Assembly: GCF_001458195.1 (NCBI RefSeq)
Contig: NZ_CYPU01000039.1
Span: forward strand, 93-64,092
DNA: 64,000 nucleotides
Direction of reading: 5' to 3'
DNA from: Ruegeria atlantica
Lineage (GTDB): Bacteria; Pseudomonadota; Alphaproteobacteria; Rhodobacterales; Rhodobacteraceae
The notes beneath the pieces are model-generated. The model had not been told where the DNA came from and ran no database searches. It was given only the letters and a program-made list of their open reading frames with translations. Below are positions 53,736-62,424 of this stretch, one piece after another. Position 1 is the first letter of the stretch. Every line of letters starts with the position of its first letter. The position numbers were made by a program, and so were the translations under genes.

Positions 53736-54092
53736 TTAAATTTCGACCTGGAACCACAGAATGATATCGGCAAACCAGATCTTGTTCTCTGTCGCGCGAA
53801 ACTGAACGGTGTTGTTGATCCCCGGGTTCAGGACGGTTCCGGGAAAGGCCTCCCATAATCCCCGAATGTCGCCGCCCGATATGGACGGGCCATAAACGAA
53901 GGTGTCGTTAATTTCGATCTGAAAAGCCCCTCCGGACGGCGTTGCCCAAGCTTTAAAGGCAAGGATAGGCTTCGCGCGGTTGGTTCCGATGATCAGGTTG
54001 GAAGGGATCGGGTCGCTGAAGGTCTGGCTTTCACTGGGGTTTAAAGAAAAAGAGCCATCATTCACGACGATGTAGTTGCACAAGGATGCCAT
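53736..54092 (-). CDS. Orphan beta-rich protein, unknown
   Basis: 118 aa without signal or membrane segment, mostly predicted beta strands (FSLNPSESQTFSDPIPSNLIIG; ILAFKAWATPSGGAFQIEINDTFVYG; RGLWEAFPGTVLNPGINNTVQFRA; WFADIILWFQVEI). The pattern resembles a jelly-roll or lectin-like sandwich. SD aggagaaacc precedes the ATG at 54092. It stands alone between a transglycosylase and the ribosomal protein operon with a 239-bp upstream gap. I do not recognise the family; a sugar-binding or secreted role is only a guess. Confidence 0.65.
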   Translation of the reverse strand: MASLCNYIVVNDGSFSLNPSESQTFSDPIPSNLIIGTNRAKPILAFKAWATPSGGAFQIEINDTFVYGPSISGGDIRGLWEAFPGTVLNPGINNTVQFRATENKIWFADIILWFQVEI

Positions 54093-54279
54093 AGTGGTTT
54101 CTCCTGTCGGATCGCGATCCGCCCAGATGTGCGATCACGCAAATTGCTGATAAAATGAACTTCAAAAAAATGCGGCTGGGGCGGCAGGGGCCGCGTGACC
54201 GTAGGATAGCATAATTTCCATCCAAATTCCTGGCCGTGCCTGACGTCACTCTTTGTCACGGCCTGGGGTTCGAACACAA

Positions 54280-54312
54280 AAAAAGGCCGCGCCCTTCGGC
54301 GCGGCCTTTCAT
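54280..54312 (-). terminator. Terminator of rpsF-rpsR-rplI
   Basis: Perfect 11-bp stem aaaggccgcgc (54282-54292) / gcgcggccttt (54299-54309), loop ccttcg, followed leftwards by TTTTTTTGTG. Confidence 0.9.
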
Positions 54313-54331
54313 TTGTTCAAAAGCAGCCAGA

Positions 54332-54952
54332 TCAGGCTTTGGCTTCGTCTTCCTCAGCCGGGGCCTCTTCCGCAACCAAATCGTCATCGTCGGAAGCTGC
54401 GGAACCGATATCGTCGAACAGTTCGGCGATTTCGAATTCTGCGGCGGCCTCTTCTTCGGCAGCCAGTTCCTGGATCGACTTGCCCGAAGCCTGCAGTTCG
54501 GCTTCTTCTTGCGAACGGGCAACGTTCATTTGGATCTTGACTTCGACCTCGGGGTGCAGCTTGACCGCCAGCGAGTGCAGGCCAAGCTCTTTGATCGGAG
54601 CGATCAGAGCAATCTGCTTTTTGTCGACGGTGAAACCAGCTTCGGTTGCGGCATCTGCGGCGTCACGCGGGGTGACCGAACCGTACAGAGCACCAGCATC
54701 CGATGCCGAGCGGATCACGATGAACTGCTGACCGTCCAGCTTTTCAGCCAGAGATTCAGCTTCTTTCTTGGTTTCCAGGTTGCGCGCCTCAAGCTGCGCT
54801 TTTTGGGATTCGAACGACGCAATGTTGGCGTTCGAAGCGCTCAGCGCTTTGCCTTGGGGCAGCAGAAAGTTGCGGGCGTAGCCAGGCTTGACGTCAACGA
54901 CGTCGCCCATCTGACCCAGTTTCGCAACGCGTTCCAGCAGGATAACTTGCAT
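54332..54952 (-). CDS. rplI: 50S ribosomal protein bL9 with acidic C-terminal tail
   Basis: 206 aa. The N-terminal rRNA-binding domain has [36 protein letters not shown], then the long connecting helix and C-domain. Residues from about 150 onward are an extra, strongly acidic Ala/Glu/Asp tail ([22 protein letters not shown]...). Classical bL9 ends near 149. Acidic extensions are known in other alphaproteobacterial bL9, so this is lineage-typical rather than a frameshift. Last gene of the operon. Confidence 0.95.
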   Translation of the reverse strand: MQVILLERVAKLGQMGDVVDVKPGYARNFLLPQGKALSASNANIASFESQKAQLEARNLETKKEAESLAEKLDGQQFIVIRSASDAGALYGSVTPRDAADAATEAGFTVDKKQIALIAPIKELGLHSLAVKLHPEVEVKIQMNVARSQEEAELQASGKSIQELAAEEEAAAEFEIAELFDDIGSAASDDDDLVAEEAPAEEDEAKA

Positions 54953-54964
54953 ATCAGTCTCTCC

Positions 54965-55192
54965 TTACTTCACAGCGTAGGGCAGCAGGGCGAGGAAGCG
55001 GGCGCGCTTGATAGCACGGGCCAGTTCACGCTGCTTTTTCGCCGAAACGGCGGTGATGCGCGAAGGAACGATCTTGCCACGCTCAGAGATGTAGCGCTGC
55101 AGCAGACGTGTGTCTTTGTAATCGATCTTCGGCGCGTTGTCGCCCGAGAACGGGCAGACCTTGCGGCGGCGGAAAAATGGTTTTGCGGCCAT
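54965..55192 (-). CDS. rpsR: 30S ribosomal protein bS18
   Basis: 75 aa, basic. [42 protein letters not shown] is the bS18 signature; the end reads [19 protein letters not shown]. Between rpsF and rplI with gaps of 27 and 12 bp. Confidence 0.98.
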   Translation of the reverse strand: MAAKPFFRRRKVCPFSGDNAPKIDYKDTRLLQRYISERGKIVPSRITAVSAKKQRELARAIKRARFLALLPYAVK

Positions 55193-55219
55193 GGTATATG
55201 TCCTTTCGTCAGGCGTTGA

Positions 55220-55573
55220 TCAGCGGCGCTCGCGGCGGCCTTCGCGCTCGTCGCGCTTCTGCATCTGGACCGAAGGGCCCTCGTTGTGCTCGTCGACCTT
55301 GATGGTCAGAACGCGCATAACGTCGTCATGCAGGCGCATCAGGCGCTCCATTTCCTGAACAGCGCCAGCTGGGGCGTCGGTCTTCAGGAAGGAATAGTGA
55401 CCCTTGCGGTTCTTGTTGATCTTGTAGGCCATCGTCTTGACGCCCCAGTACTCGCTTTCGACGACGTTGCCGCCGTTGTCAGCCAGAACGGTGCCGAAAT
55501 GTTCGACGAGGCTTTCTGCCTGCGCGTTGGACAGGTCCTGACGCGCGATCATTACATGCTCATACAGTGGCAT
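55220..55573 (-). CDS. rpsF: 30S ribosomal protein bS6
   Basis: 117 aa. MPLYEHVMIARQDLSNAQAESLVEHF starts the ferredoxin-like fold, and YWGVKTMAYKINKNRKGHYSFLKTDAP is the central signature. The tail (MQKRDEREGRRERR) is basic. Start at 55573 by family alignment; the frame runs open to 55762 without conservation. First gene of the operon. Confidence 0.97.
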   Translation of the reverse strand: MPLYEHVMIARQDLSNAQAESLVEHFGTVLADNGGNVVESEYWGVKTMAYKINKNRKGHYSFLKTDAPAGAVQEMERLMRLHDDVMRVLTIKVDEHNEGPSVQMQKRDEREGRRERR

Positions 55574-55857
55574 GTGCACTCCTGTTTCTATCAAGGCGCA
55601 TTTCAAAGGCGGGGCCGGTTCGTCCTTCGCGACCCTGCCACGAGAGGCTGCGCGATTCATAACTCTTGCGAAGGATGGCCCCGTATACACCATTCGCGTC
55701 GGGGGGCAAGGGCCGTCACACATGCCTTGGTGAAGTCGCGCTATTTCCTTTGCGGTGCCCAATTCCTGACGCTTTTCGGCTCAAAGTTGTTTTGCATACC
55801 GGGAACTAACCGGACAGACCGAACCAAAGACGGCAACGTGAACTAGGGTACAGAGAA

Positions 55858-56376
55858 ATGACCGCGATGAACACGAATACCTTCGAGAAGTCTGCGACCA
55901 GCACGACTTATGATCAATCGGTTCCAGTTCTTATCGCATTTGCGCCGAACTGGAGGGCCAGAACCATTCTTGCGCGGGTCGCAGGGGCGTTTTTGATCAT
56001 TGTCGCGTTTTCCATGTGGCTGATATCGGGCGCGGTGATGGCAACCGAGGTTTGGCCGATCAAGCTGGCCGCGTCGCTGACGTTTCTACTGATCGGTGTC
56101 AGCCTGCTGACTATTCAGGTGCTCGATGCGCGCCCCGATGCCTATTTTGATCCGATCCGCCGCGAAGTACGCGTGCTGCAAAAGAATGAAAACGGGCGTC
56201 CTCAGACAGTACTGCGCCGCAGCTATGACACCTTGGGTGGTGCACGGTTCGATGATGATCAGGTCGAACTCTATGACGTGGACGGCAGCCTGCTGATGAA
56301 GTTGCCGCTGCAATCAGCGGATGTTGGCCGAGCGCTGAAGGGCCAATTGAGTGGAAGTGTAACGATCTTCGCCTGA
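55858..56376 (+). CDS. Two-helix membrane protein, unknown
   Basis: 172 aa: an N-terminal cytoplasmic segment, two membrane helices (about 40-62 VAGAFLIIVAFSMWLISGAVMA and 70-88 AASLTFLLIGVSLLTI), then a PH-like C-terminal domain (DARPDAYFDPIRREVRVLQKNENGRPQTVLRRSYDTLGGARFDDDQVELYDVDGSLLMKLPL). The arrangement resembles small bacterial PH-domain membrane proteins seen in roseobacters. Divergent from the rpsF operon; ATG at 55858 or 55864. Confidence 0.7.
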   Translation: MTAMNTNTFEKSATSTTYDQSVPVLIAFAPNWRARTILARVAGAFLIIVAFSMWLISGAVMATEVWPIKLAASLTFLLIGVSLLTIQVLDARPDAYFDPIRREVRVLQKNENGRPQTVLRRSYDTLGGARFDDDQVELYDVDGSLLMKLPLQSADVGRALKGQLSGSVTIFA

Positions 56377-56504
56377 TTTTCACTTCTGTTCATTTAGGAA
56401 CAGAAATTGTTAGAGAATAAGTCTTGTGTGCCGCCGTTGGGCGGCACATTTTTGTTGTTGAGCATTCCAACTGGTTTGCACTCACAACATTTTTGGAGAT
56501 AGTC

Positions 56505-57077
56505 ATGAAATCCACCCTTCTTGCTGCTGCACTGGCCGTATCGGCGACCTCGGCGTTTGCAAGCGCCGAGAAATACGTTTTGGACCCCAGCCACAGCCAG
56601 GTTGTCTTCAACTATAACCACCTTGGTTTTTCCACCACGACTGGCATGTTCTCTGGCTTTGAGGGCGAGATCATGTTCGATCAGGAAAACCCGGCAGATT
56701 CCAGCGTGAGCGTGTCGATGCCAGTGGTCGAAATGATCACCGGTTGGAAGCCGCGCGAAGATCACTTCATGACCGAAGACTTCTTTGGCGTCGCCGAGGG
56801 TGACCTGATTTCGTTCACCTCGACCGGTATCGAAGTCACCGGCGACAACACCGCGAACATCACCGGTGATCTGACCATGAACGGTGTGACCAAGTCGGTC
56901 GTTCTGGACGCTAAGCTGAACCAGGTTGGCGAGCATCCGATGGCCGGCAAGCCCTGGGCCGGATTTGATGCCACCACCACACTGGTCCGCAGCGAGTTCG
57001 ACCTGGGCCAGTTCGCACCGTTTGTAAGCGACGAGGTTGAGGTTCGAATTTCGGTAGAAGCGCAAAAGGCCGAGTAA
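56505..57077 (+). CDS. YceI-family periplasmic protein
   Basis: 190 aa with a signal peptide (KSTLLAAALAVSATSAFA) and a complete YceI lipocalin-like barrel. It reads YVLDPSHSQVVFNYNHLGFSTTTGMFSGFEGEIMFDQ, DFFGVAEGDLISFTSTGIE, NITGDLTMNGVTKSVVLDAKLN and FDATTTLVRSEFDLGQF. YceI proteins bind long polyisoprenoid lipids; biology in this group is unclear. SD ttggagat. Convergent with a cytochrome b561-YceI fusion 59 bp away, so the region holds two YceI domains. Confidence 0.9.
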   Translation: MKSTLLAAALAVSATSAFASAEKYVLDPSHSQVVFNYNHLGFSTTTGMFSGFEGEIMFDQENPADSSVSVSMPVVEMITGWKPREDHFMTEDFFGVAEGDLISFTSTGIEVTGDNTANITGDLTMNGVTKSVVLDAKLNQVGEHPMAGKPWAGFDATTTLVRSEFDLGQFAPFVSDEVEVRISVEAQKAE

Positions 57078-57097
57078 GCCCGCCTTATATGCAAAAA

Positions 57098-57136
57098 GAA
57101 ACCGCCGGGACCCGTCAGGTCTCGGCGGTTTTTTCT
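57098..57136. terminator. Bidirectional terminator between the two YceI genes
   Basis: 13-pair stem with one mismatch, aaccgccgggacc (57100-57112) / ggtctcggcggtt (57118-57130), followed by TTTTTTCTTT on the plus strand and an A/T run on the other side. Confidence 0.85.
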
Positions 57137-58363
57137 TTATTCGGCTTGGGTGGCTGTCAGTTCAACGGCGACTTTGACGGCAAAGGCCAGCGAGTCCTCG
57201 GTTGGTTGTTTCGTACCGACGTCGTAGTCCATTCGGTTCAGATCCAACTCTCCCTGCATCTTGGCGGTGCCGTCCTGCAAGTCCAGTTCGAACGGCAGGA
57301 CTACGTCCATGGTTTTATCGCGAATGGTCAAAGTGCCGCGTGCCTCATAGGCCAGATCGGTCTTGAACAGATCTGCAGTGAAATTCGCGGTCGGGAATTG
57401 AGCGCTGTCAAAAAAGTCCGCACCAAGGGCCTGTTGTGTCACGGTGCCGATGGTCAATGAGCCTATGGCAATTGTCACATCAACAGCCCCGGCCGGTCCC
57501 GGTTCTGTTGGTTCGTCGAATGTGATTGCCGCGGTCCAGTCGGAAAACGCGCCGCTGACGGGGCTGCCCAATTGGGTGATCGTGATTGCCAAAGTGCCTT
57601 CCTGCACCTGCCAGTCGGATTGGACGGCTTCAAGCTCGGCAGATGCATTGTCACCGGTCGGATGTGCCGAGTAGGCTCCGCCGAACCACCCGATGCTAAG
57701 AGCAACAGCCCAGATCACGACTGCTGCGACGACGGGGGCAGGTGAGTGCCATTGCGTTGGTGGTTCCGGCAAATCCACCCGTCCGGGCAGCATGCGGCGC
57801 AATGTGCTGTCTTTGTCAATTACGTGGTGCTTGAGCGCGCCAACGATATGCAAAACCAGTGCACCCACCAGCACCAGCATCAGGATGAAGTGTAACCCGC
57901 CGCTTGCTTCGGCCAATGCGGGGGATTTGGGCACAAACGGCAGGTTCTGCCCGAACGGCCAGAGGATCGGTGCAAACCCTTCGGTGGCCGCATGGTGAAT
58001 CCAGCCTGTCAGGGGAACCAGAACCAGCGAGCCATACAAAAGCCAGTGGACAGTTTCCGCAGCAAATGCCTCGGGCTTGTTTTCAGCATTGAGCAACCCA
58101 GGCTTGGGTTGGCCGATCGCCCACAAGATACGGGCAAGCGCCACGAAAAAGACCGTGACACCGATAGTTTTGTGCAGCGAGAACAGCTGCGCGGCCTGTT
58201 GCAGGTCTTCCGGTGTCGTTGGAATGGCCGGGTCTTCAATCGCGTGCGCCAGTTGGTTTGCAAACCACCCAATCGGAAGGGCCGTCAGAATGAGCAAGGC
58301 CGTCAGCCAGTGGAAGGTTTTTGAAACGCCCCCGTAGCTTTGGGTGGTGTTGGCAATGGGCAT
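57137..58363 (-). CDS. Cytochrome b561-YceI fusion protein
   Basis: 408 aa. Residues 1-190 are a di-heme cytochrome b561 (TM helices around 17-36, 66-82, 103-124, 158-178) with likely heme His at 18, 64, 106 and 172. After a linker, a fifth helix (about 209-229) leads to a periplasmic YceI domain (245-408; VQSDWQVQEGTLAITITQLGSPVSGAFSDW and ALGADFFDSAQFPTANFTADL). It may pass electrons to a quinone-like or isoprenoid ligand held by the YceI barrel. That is inference. Start chosen at 58363; the frame is open further upstream. Confidence 0.88.
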   Translation of the reverse strand: MPIANTTQSYGGVSKTFHWLTALLILTALPIGWFANQLAHAIEDPAIPTTPEDLQQAAQLFSLHKTIGVTVFFVALARILWAIGQPKPGLLNAENKPEAFAAETVHWLLYGSLVLVPLTGWIHHAATEGFAPILWPFGQNLPFVPKSPALAEASGGLHFILMLVLVGALVLHIVGALKHHVIDKDSTLRRMLPGRVDLPEPPTQWHSPAPVVAAVVIWAVALSIGWFGGAYSAHPTGDNASAELEAVQSDWQVQEGTLAITITQLGSPVSGAFSDWTAAITFDEPTEPGPAGAVDVTIAIGSLTIGTVTQQALGADFFDSAQFPTANFTADLFKTDLAYEARGTLTIRDKTMDVVLPFELDLQDGTAKMQGELDLNRMDYDVGTKQPTEDSLAFAVKVAVELTATQAE

Positions 58364-58524
58364 TGGTTCACGACTCCGATCTGTTTGCTGCGACCACCCT
58401 AAATGCAGCGGAGGCCGAGACAATAGCTTCTGACGCACAGAATGCGTGTCAGGATGCAGAGCTTGTGCCGCTCGTTCACTCGGTTTACACCCCATCGCAA
58501 CCTTACGTCATCCAAGAGGCTGCA

Positions 58525-59463
58525 ATGACACGCGCGTTCGTTTTTCCGGGGCAGGGCGCCCAAACCATCGGTATGGGCAGAGCACTGACCGAGGCCTATC
58601 CGGCTGCACAGGCAGTTTTCGACGAGGTCGATGAAGCGCTTGGTGAAAAGCTGAGCGACCTGATTTGGGAAGGTGATATTGCAGACCTGACCCTGACGCA
58701 GAACGCGCAGCCGGCGTTGATGGCAACCTCGATGGCGGCGATGCGCGCTTTGGAAGCTGAAGGAGTTGCCGTCACGAACGCTGCATTTGTAGCTGGGCAT
58801 TCGCTGGGAGAATATTCAGCGCTTGCGGCAGCTGGCGCGCTGTCGATTGCGGATACGGCGCGTTTGTTGCGGACACGTGGTCAGGCGATGCAAAGCGCCG
58901 TTCCGGTTGGTGAAGGCGCAATGGCCGCAATTCTGGGGCTGGACCTTGAGGCGGTTCGTGCCGTCGCAGAAGAGGCTGCGCAGGGCTCGGTCTGTCAGGC
59001 CGCGAACGACAACGATCCTACTCAGGTCGTTGTTTCAGGCGCAAAGGAAGCCGTGGAACGTGCAGCCGAGATTGCCAAGGAAAAAGGCGCAAAGCGCGCT
59101 GTAATGCTTCCTGTTAGTGCTCCGTTCCATTGTGCGCTGATGCAGCCTGCTGCCGATGTGATGGCAGAGGCGCTGGCAGCGGTGGAAATCAAGGCTCCGG
59201 CGGTTCCGCTGATCGCCAATGTGCGGGCTGAGGCTGTCAGCGACCCGGACCTGATCCGTCAGTTGCTGGTCGAGCAGATAACCGGTTCTGTGCGCTGGCG
59301 TGAAAGCGTGCTGTACATGGCGGCGCAAGGCGTGACCGAGACATGGGAGATCGGTGCAGGCAAAGCGCTTTCGGGGATGATCCGCAAGATCGACCGCGCG
59401 ATTGCTGGCAAGGCTGTAGGCACGCCGGATGACGTGCAGAATATGGTTAAGAGCGAATCATAA
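58525..59463 (+). CDS. fabD: Malonyl-CoA:ACP transacylase
   Basis: 312-aa FabD that loads malonyl groups onto ACP. It shows FVFPGQGAQTIGMGRAL at the N-terminus, the active-site GHSLGEYSALAAAGALS (nucleophilic Ser), NDNDPTQVVVSG and the catalytic His in SAPFHCALM. The ATG at 58525 begins the family start and follows aagagg. Opens the fatty-acid synthesis run. Confidence 0.96.
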   Translation: MTRAFVFPGQGAQTIGMGRALTEAYPAAQAVFDEVDEALGEKLSDLIWEGDIADLTLTQNAQPALMATSMAAMRALEAEGVAVTNAAFVAGHSLGEYSALAAAGALSIADTARLLRTRGQAMQSAVPVGEGAMAAILGLDLEAVRAVAEEAAQGSVCQAANDNDPTQVVVSGAKEAVERAAEIAKEKGAKRAVMLPVSAPFHCALMQPAADVMAEALAAVEIKAPAVPLIANVRAEAVSDPDLIRQLLVEQITGSVRWRESVLYMAAQGVTETWEIGAGKALSGMIRKIDRAIAGKAVGTPDDVQNMVKSES

Positions 59464-59505
59464 GAACAACGTGCGACGCAAGTTGCGCTGCAAAGGGAAG
59501 ATCGA

Positions 59506-60243
59506 ATGTTTGATTTGACAGGTAAGAATGCGTTGATCACCGGTGCGTCCGGCGGGATTGGTGGCGAGATTGCGCGCGTGCTGCACGGTGCGGGGGCCAC
59601 GGTTGCGCTGTCCGGCACACGTGTCGAACCGCTGGAGGCATTGGCCGCCGAACTGGGCGAGCGGGCGCATGTTCTGCCATGCAACCTGAGCGACGGCGAG
59701 GCTGTTTCCGCACTTCCAAAGCAAGCGGCTGAGGCGATGGGGTCGGTTGATATCTTGGTCAACAACGCTGGGATTACCCGGGACAACCTGTTCATGCGTA
59801 TGTCGGATGACGAATGGCAGAGCGTGATCGACGTGAACATGACCTCGACCGCCAAGCTGTGCAAAGGCGTGCTGCGGGGTATGATGAAAGCGCGCTGGGG
59901 TCGGATCATCAACATTTCATCCGTCGTCGGTGCCACTGGGAACCCCGGTCAGGCAAACTATGCAGCGTCCAAGGCAGGTATGGTCGGCATGACCAAATCC
60001 CTGGCCTATGAGGTTGCCAGCCGCGGGATCACGGCAAATGCGGTTGCTCCGGGCTTTATCACCACGGCCATGACCGACAAGCTAACCGACGATCAGAAAT
60101 CGGGTATTTTGGGGCAGGTTCCCGCCGGTCGCATGGGGGATGCATCGGAAATTGCAGCGGCTGTTCTGTATCTTGCCAGCCCCGAAGCTGGATATGTTAC
60201 CGGAACCACCTTGCATGTTAACGGCGGTATGGCCATGTTGTGA
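59506..60243 (+). CDS. fabG: 3-oxoacyl-ACP reductase
   Basis: 245-aa short-chain dehydrogenase: NADPH site TGASGGIGGEIARVL, NNAGITRDNLFMRM, catalytic YAASKAG and the conserved N- and Ser-containing INISSVVG. Reduces 3-oxoacyl-ACP in each elongation cycle. 42 bp after fabD. Confidence 0.97.
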   Translation: MFDLTGKNALITGASGGIGGEIARVLHGAGATVALSGTRVEPLEALAAELGERAHVLPCNLSDGEAVSALPKQAAEAMGSVDILVNNAGITRDNLFMRMSDDEWQSVIDVNMTSTAKLCKGVLRGMMKARWGRIINISSVVGATGNPGQANYAASKAGMVGMTKSLAYEVASRGITANAVAPGFITTAMTDKLTDDQKSGILGQVPAGRMGDASEIAAAVLYLASPEAGYVTGTTLHVNGGMAML

Positions 60244-60271
60244 GCGCGGACAGGGGCAGGTGCGAAAGCGT

Positions 60272-60299
60272 TTGCCTCGCGCGTTGTCTATGCTATAGG
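60272..60299 (+). promoter_or_regulatory. Possible acpP promoter
   Basis: TTGCCT (60272-60277) and TATAGG (60294-60299) separated by 16 bp, about 150 bp before acpP, followed by a small hairpin (cgacc/ggtcg) in the leader. acpP is usually transcribed strongly from its own promoter, which fits the 209-bp gap after fabG. Confidence 0.3.
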
Positions 60300-60452
60300 C
60301 GGCGCATAAATGCTGGGGTCGACCAAATGGTCGGCCTTCTACTTTCCCGGTCATCCGGGACCCAACCGCCCGCACCGGGCAAATCAAAGCCAGCCTGAGC
60401 GGGCAAGGGCAGAACCGGGCACTAGGCCCTGAAAACGGAATGAGGAATAGAC

Positions 60453-60686
60453 ATGAGCGACGTCGCAGATCGCGTTAAAAAGATCGTTGTTGAGCACCTG
60501 GGTGTTGAAGAAGACAAAGTGACCGAAAACGCGTCCTTCATCGACGATCTGGGCGCAGACAGCCTGGACACTGTTGAGTTGGTTATGGCCTTCGAAGAAG
60601 AGTTCGGCATCGAAATCCCCGATGACGCAGCCGAGACCATCCAGACATTTGGCGACGCCGTCAAATTCATCTCGGAAGCTTCCTAA
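60453..60686 (+). CDS. acpP: Acyl carrier protein
   Basis: 77 aa, acidic; the phosphopantetheine attachment Ser is in [26 protein letters not shown]. Carrier for fatty-acid synthesis and the acyl donor for the AHL synthase and lipid A enzymes. SD atgagga before the ATG. Confidence 0.99.
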   Translation: MSDVADRVKKIVVEHLGVEEDKVTENASFIDDLGADSLDTVELVMAFEEEFGIEIPDDAAETIQTFGDAVKFISEAS

Positions 60687-60699
60687 AGCTTCGAAATAA

Positions 60700-60742
60700 T
60701 AAAAAAGCGGCGCTTCCGGGCAACGGAGGCGCCGTTTTTTTG
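60700..60742 (+). terminator. Rho-independent terminator of acpP
   Basis: Stem about cggcgcttccg (60708-60718) / cggaggcgccg (60724-60734) with one G-T pair, preceded by six A and followed by seven T. Confidence 0.88.
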
Positions 60743-60825
60743 TGCCTTGTTCAATTCTGCCTTGCAAGGTGCCGTATTCGTTTGCAACCTTTTGCCCGAG
60801 GCACATAATTCAAAGCGGGCAGGGC

Positions 60826-61365
60826 ATGATACGATCCACCCCTATGATCAATACGGCCCGTTTGACGCTGTGCGCCATGCGGCCAGAAGATTTCAACCGG
60901 TTCGCCGAGATTTGGCGCAATCCATGCATCGTGCAACATATCGGCGGCAAGCCGCGGTCGCGCGGAGAGGCGTGGGATTCATTCCTTCGAAATGCCGGGC
61001 ACTGGCAAATGGCCGGTTTCGGGCAATGGGCCGTGGTCCAGCAGTCGAATCGCCAGATGGTCGGTCAGGCGGGGTTCTTTTACGGTAACCGTTCGATTGG
61101 CGAGGATTTCGACAGTTTTCCCGAGGCCGGATGGATTCTGGTCCCCGAGGCGCAGGGACAGGGATTGGGGCTGGAGGCGGCACAAGCCGCACATGATTGG
61201 TTTGACCGGATCATGCCCGGTCCGTTGGTCGCGATGGTGAATTCGGCGAACTTGGCCTCGCGCAATCTGGCGGGCAAGCTGGGCTATACCCCGATGCGCA
61301 AATGTGCGTTCAACGGCAGCGACGTCACGCTTATGCGCCGCAACGGACCGCCGCCGTGCCACTGA
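60826..61365 (+). CDS. GNAT-family N-acetyltransferase
   Basis: 179 aa, RimJ/RimL-like GNAT: TARLTLCAMRPEDFNRFAEIWRNP, the acetyl-CoA loop in LVPEAQGQGLGLEAAQAAHDWFD and NLASRNLAGKLGYTPMRK. The conserved R/QxxGxG/A pump motif reads QGQGLG. Start could also be the ATG at 60844. Substrate unknown; its insertion after acpP is not an operon because a strong terminator precedes it. Confidence 0.85.
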   Translation: MIRSTPMINTARLTLCAMRPEDFNRFAEIWRNPCIVQHIGGKPRSRGEAWDSFLRNAGHWQMAGFGQWAVVQQSNRQMVGQAGFFYGNRSIGEDFDSFPEAGWILVPEAQGQGLGLEAAQAAHDWFDRIMPGPLVAMVNSANLASRNLAGKLGYTPMRKCAFNGSDVTLMRRNGPPPCH

Positions 61366-61488
61366 CAATTTGAGACTTCCCGAATGCCGCAAACCGGCCG
61401 TAGTTTGCCGATCCTGGTAATAACGGACCGATCTTCCGCGTGTATGGTACTCTGGAATTGCAGAGCGATTGAGCTGAGGAGAATGCTC

Positions 61489-62232
61489 ATGAGGATCTAC
61501 CCCACGATGGAATTGCAGAACGGCCGGTGTGTCACACTGGACAAAGGCCGTCTGGACGACGCGATGATCTGGCATGTGAGTCCGGCGGACACGGCACGCA
61601 GCTGGTCTGCAGCCGGTGCCATGTGGATGCACCTGACGGATTTCGATGCGATCGAAGGCCGCGATACCAACGCCGAATTGGTCGAAGAAATTATCCGCAC
61701 GTCCGAGATGTCTGTGCAACTGGCCGGCGGTATGCGGACGCGGGAACAGGTCGAATACTGGATCGACAAAGGCGCGGGACGGGTGGTGATTGGTACGCTT
61801 GCAGCCTGGGACCCGAGTCTGGTCAAGGAATTGGCCAAACTGTACCCGGACCAGATCGTTTTGGCCATGGATGTCTGGCAGGGTCAGGTTATGACCGAAG
61901 GTTGGCGTAGTCAGAGTGCGTTTACGCCCGAAGCGTTTATTCAGGCCTTCGAGGGCACGCCGTTCGCGGCGATTCTGGTGACCGATATCGACAGCGACAT
62001 CGAAGACGTCGATGCGCAGCTGGGTCTGATCTCGGGTCTTGCACAGCTGTCACGCACGCCGGTTATTGCCAGCGGTGTCGTTCGGACATCAGATGACATC
62101 TCGCGTCTGGCCTATGTGCACAACATCTCGGGCGCATTGGTTGGTCGGGCTTTGTTCCGCAAAACGATTGACTTGGCAGACGCGCTTAACGTGGCCGAGC
62201 AGGCCCACGAGCCCGTCGCTGAATTCCAGTAA
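61489..62232 (+). CDS. HisA/HisF-related TIM barrel protein (HisA paralogue)
   Basis: 247 aa. Clear HisA barrel: YPTMELQNGRCVTLDKG, DFDAIEGRDTNAELV, AGGMRTREQVE (first phosphate loop), IVLAMDVWQG, ILVTDIDSDI, VIASGVVRTSDDI (second phosphate loop) and GALVGRALF. True HisA uses Asp8, an Asp near 127 and Thr near 164. Here the positions carry Glu8, Asp128 and Thr165. No other his genes are nearby. It may be a specialised isomerase or a non-histidine enzyme. The ATG at 61489 lies 8 bp after gaggag; 61483 is too close. Confidence 0.82.
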   Translation: MRIYPTMELQNGRCVTLDKGRLDDAMIWHVSPADTARSWSAAGAMWMHLTDFDAIEGRDTNAELVEEIIRTSEMSVQLAGGMRTREQVEYWIDKGAGRVVIGTLAAWDPSLVKELAKLYPDQIVLAMDVWQGQVMTEGWRSQSAFTPEAFIQAFEGTPFAAILVTDIDSDIEDVDAQLGLISGLAQLSRTPVIASGVVRTSDDISRLAYVHNISGALVGRALFRKTIDLADALNVAEQAHEPVAEFQ

Positions 62233-62249
62233 TCCTGACTTGCACGTCA

Positions 62250-62292
62250 TTGCCCCGGCCTTTCAATTCCGTGAAAGGGCCGGGGCAATTTG
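62250..62292 (+). terminator. Terminator after the HisA-like gene
   Basis: Long stem ttgccccggcctttca (62250-62265) / tgaaagggccggggcaa (62272-62288), one bulged base, then TTTGTTTT. Confidence 0.85.
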
Positions 62293-62424
62293 TTTTGATA
62301 CAAGCCGCACAGACGGACCGTCCGGCTAAATGGTGCCGGGTGGGAATGTGCCGTTGCTCTTGCCCCCGGACCCCGGGCCGGGGTATGAGCGGTTCTCAAA
62401 TAGGAAGCAGGCAAGAGGCATTTC

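Noticed and set aside
54332..54490. Frameshift explaining the long rplI C-terminus
   Set aside because: The tail is a uniform acidic composition in frame up to a normal stop and terminator, and similar tails are known in alphaproteobacteria.
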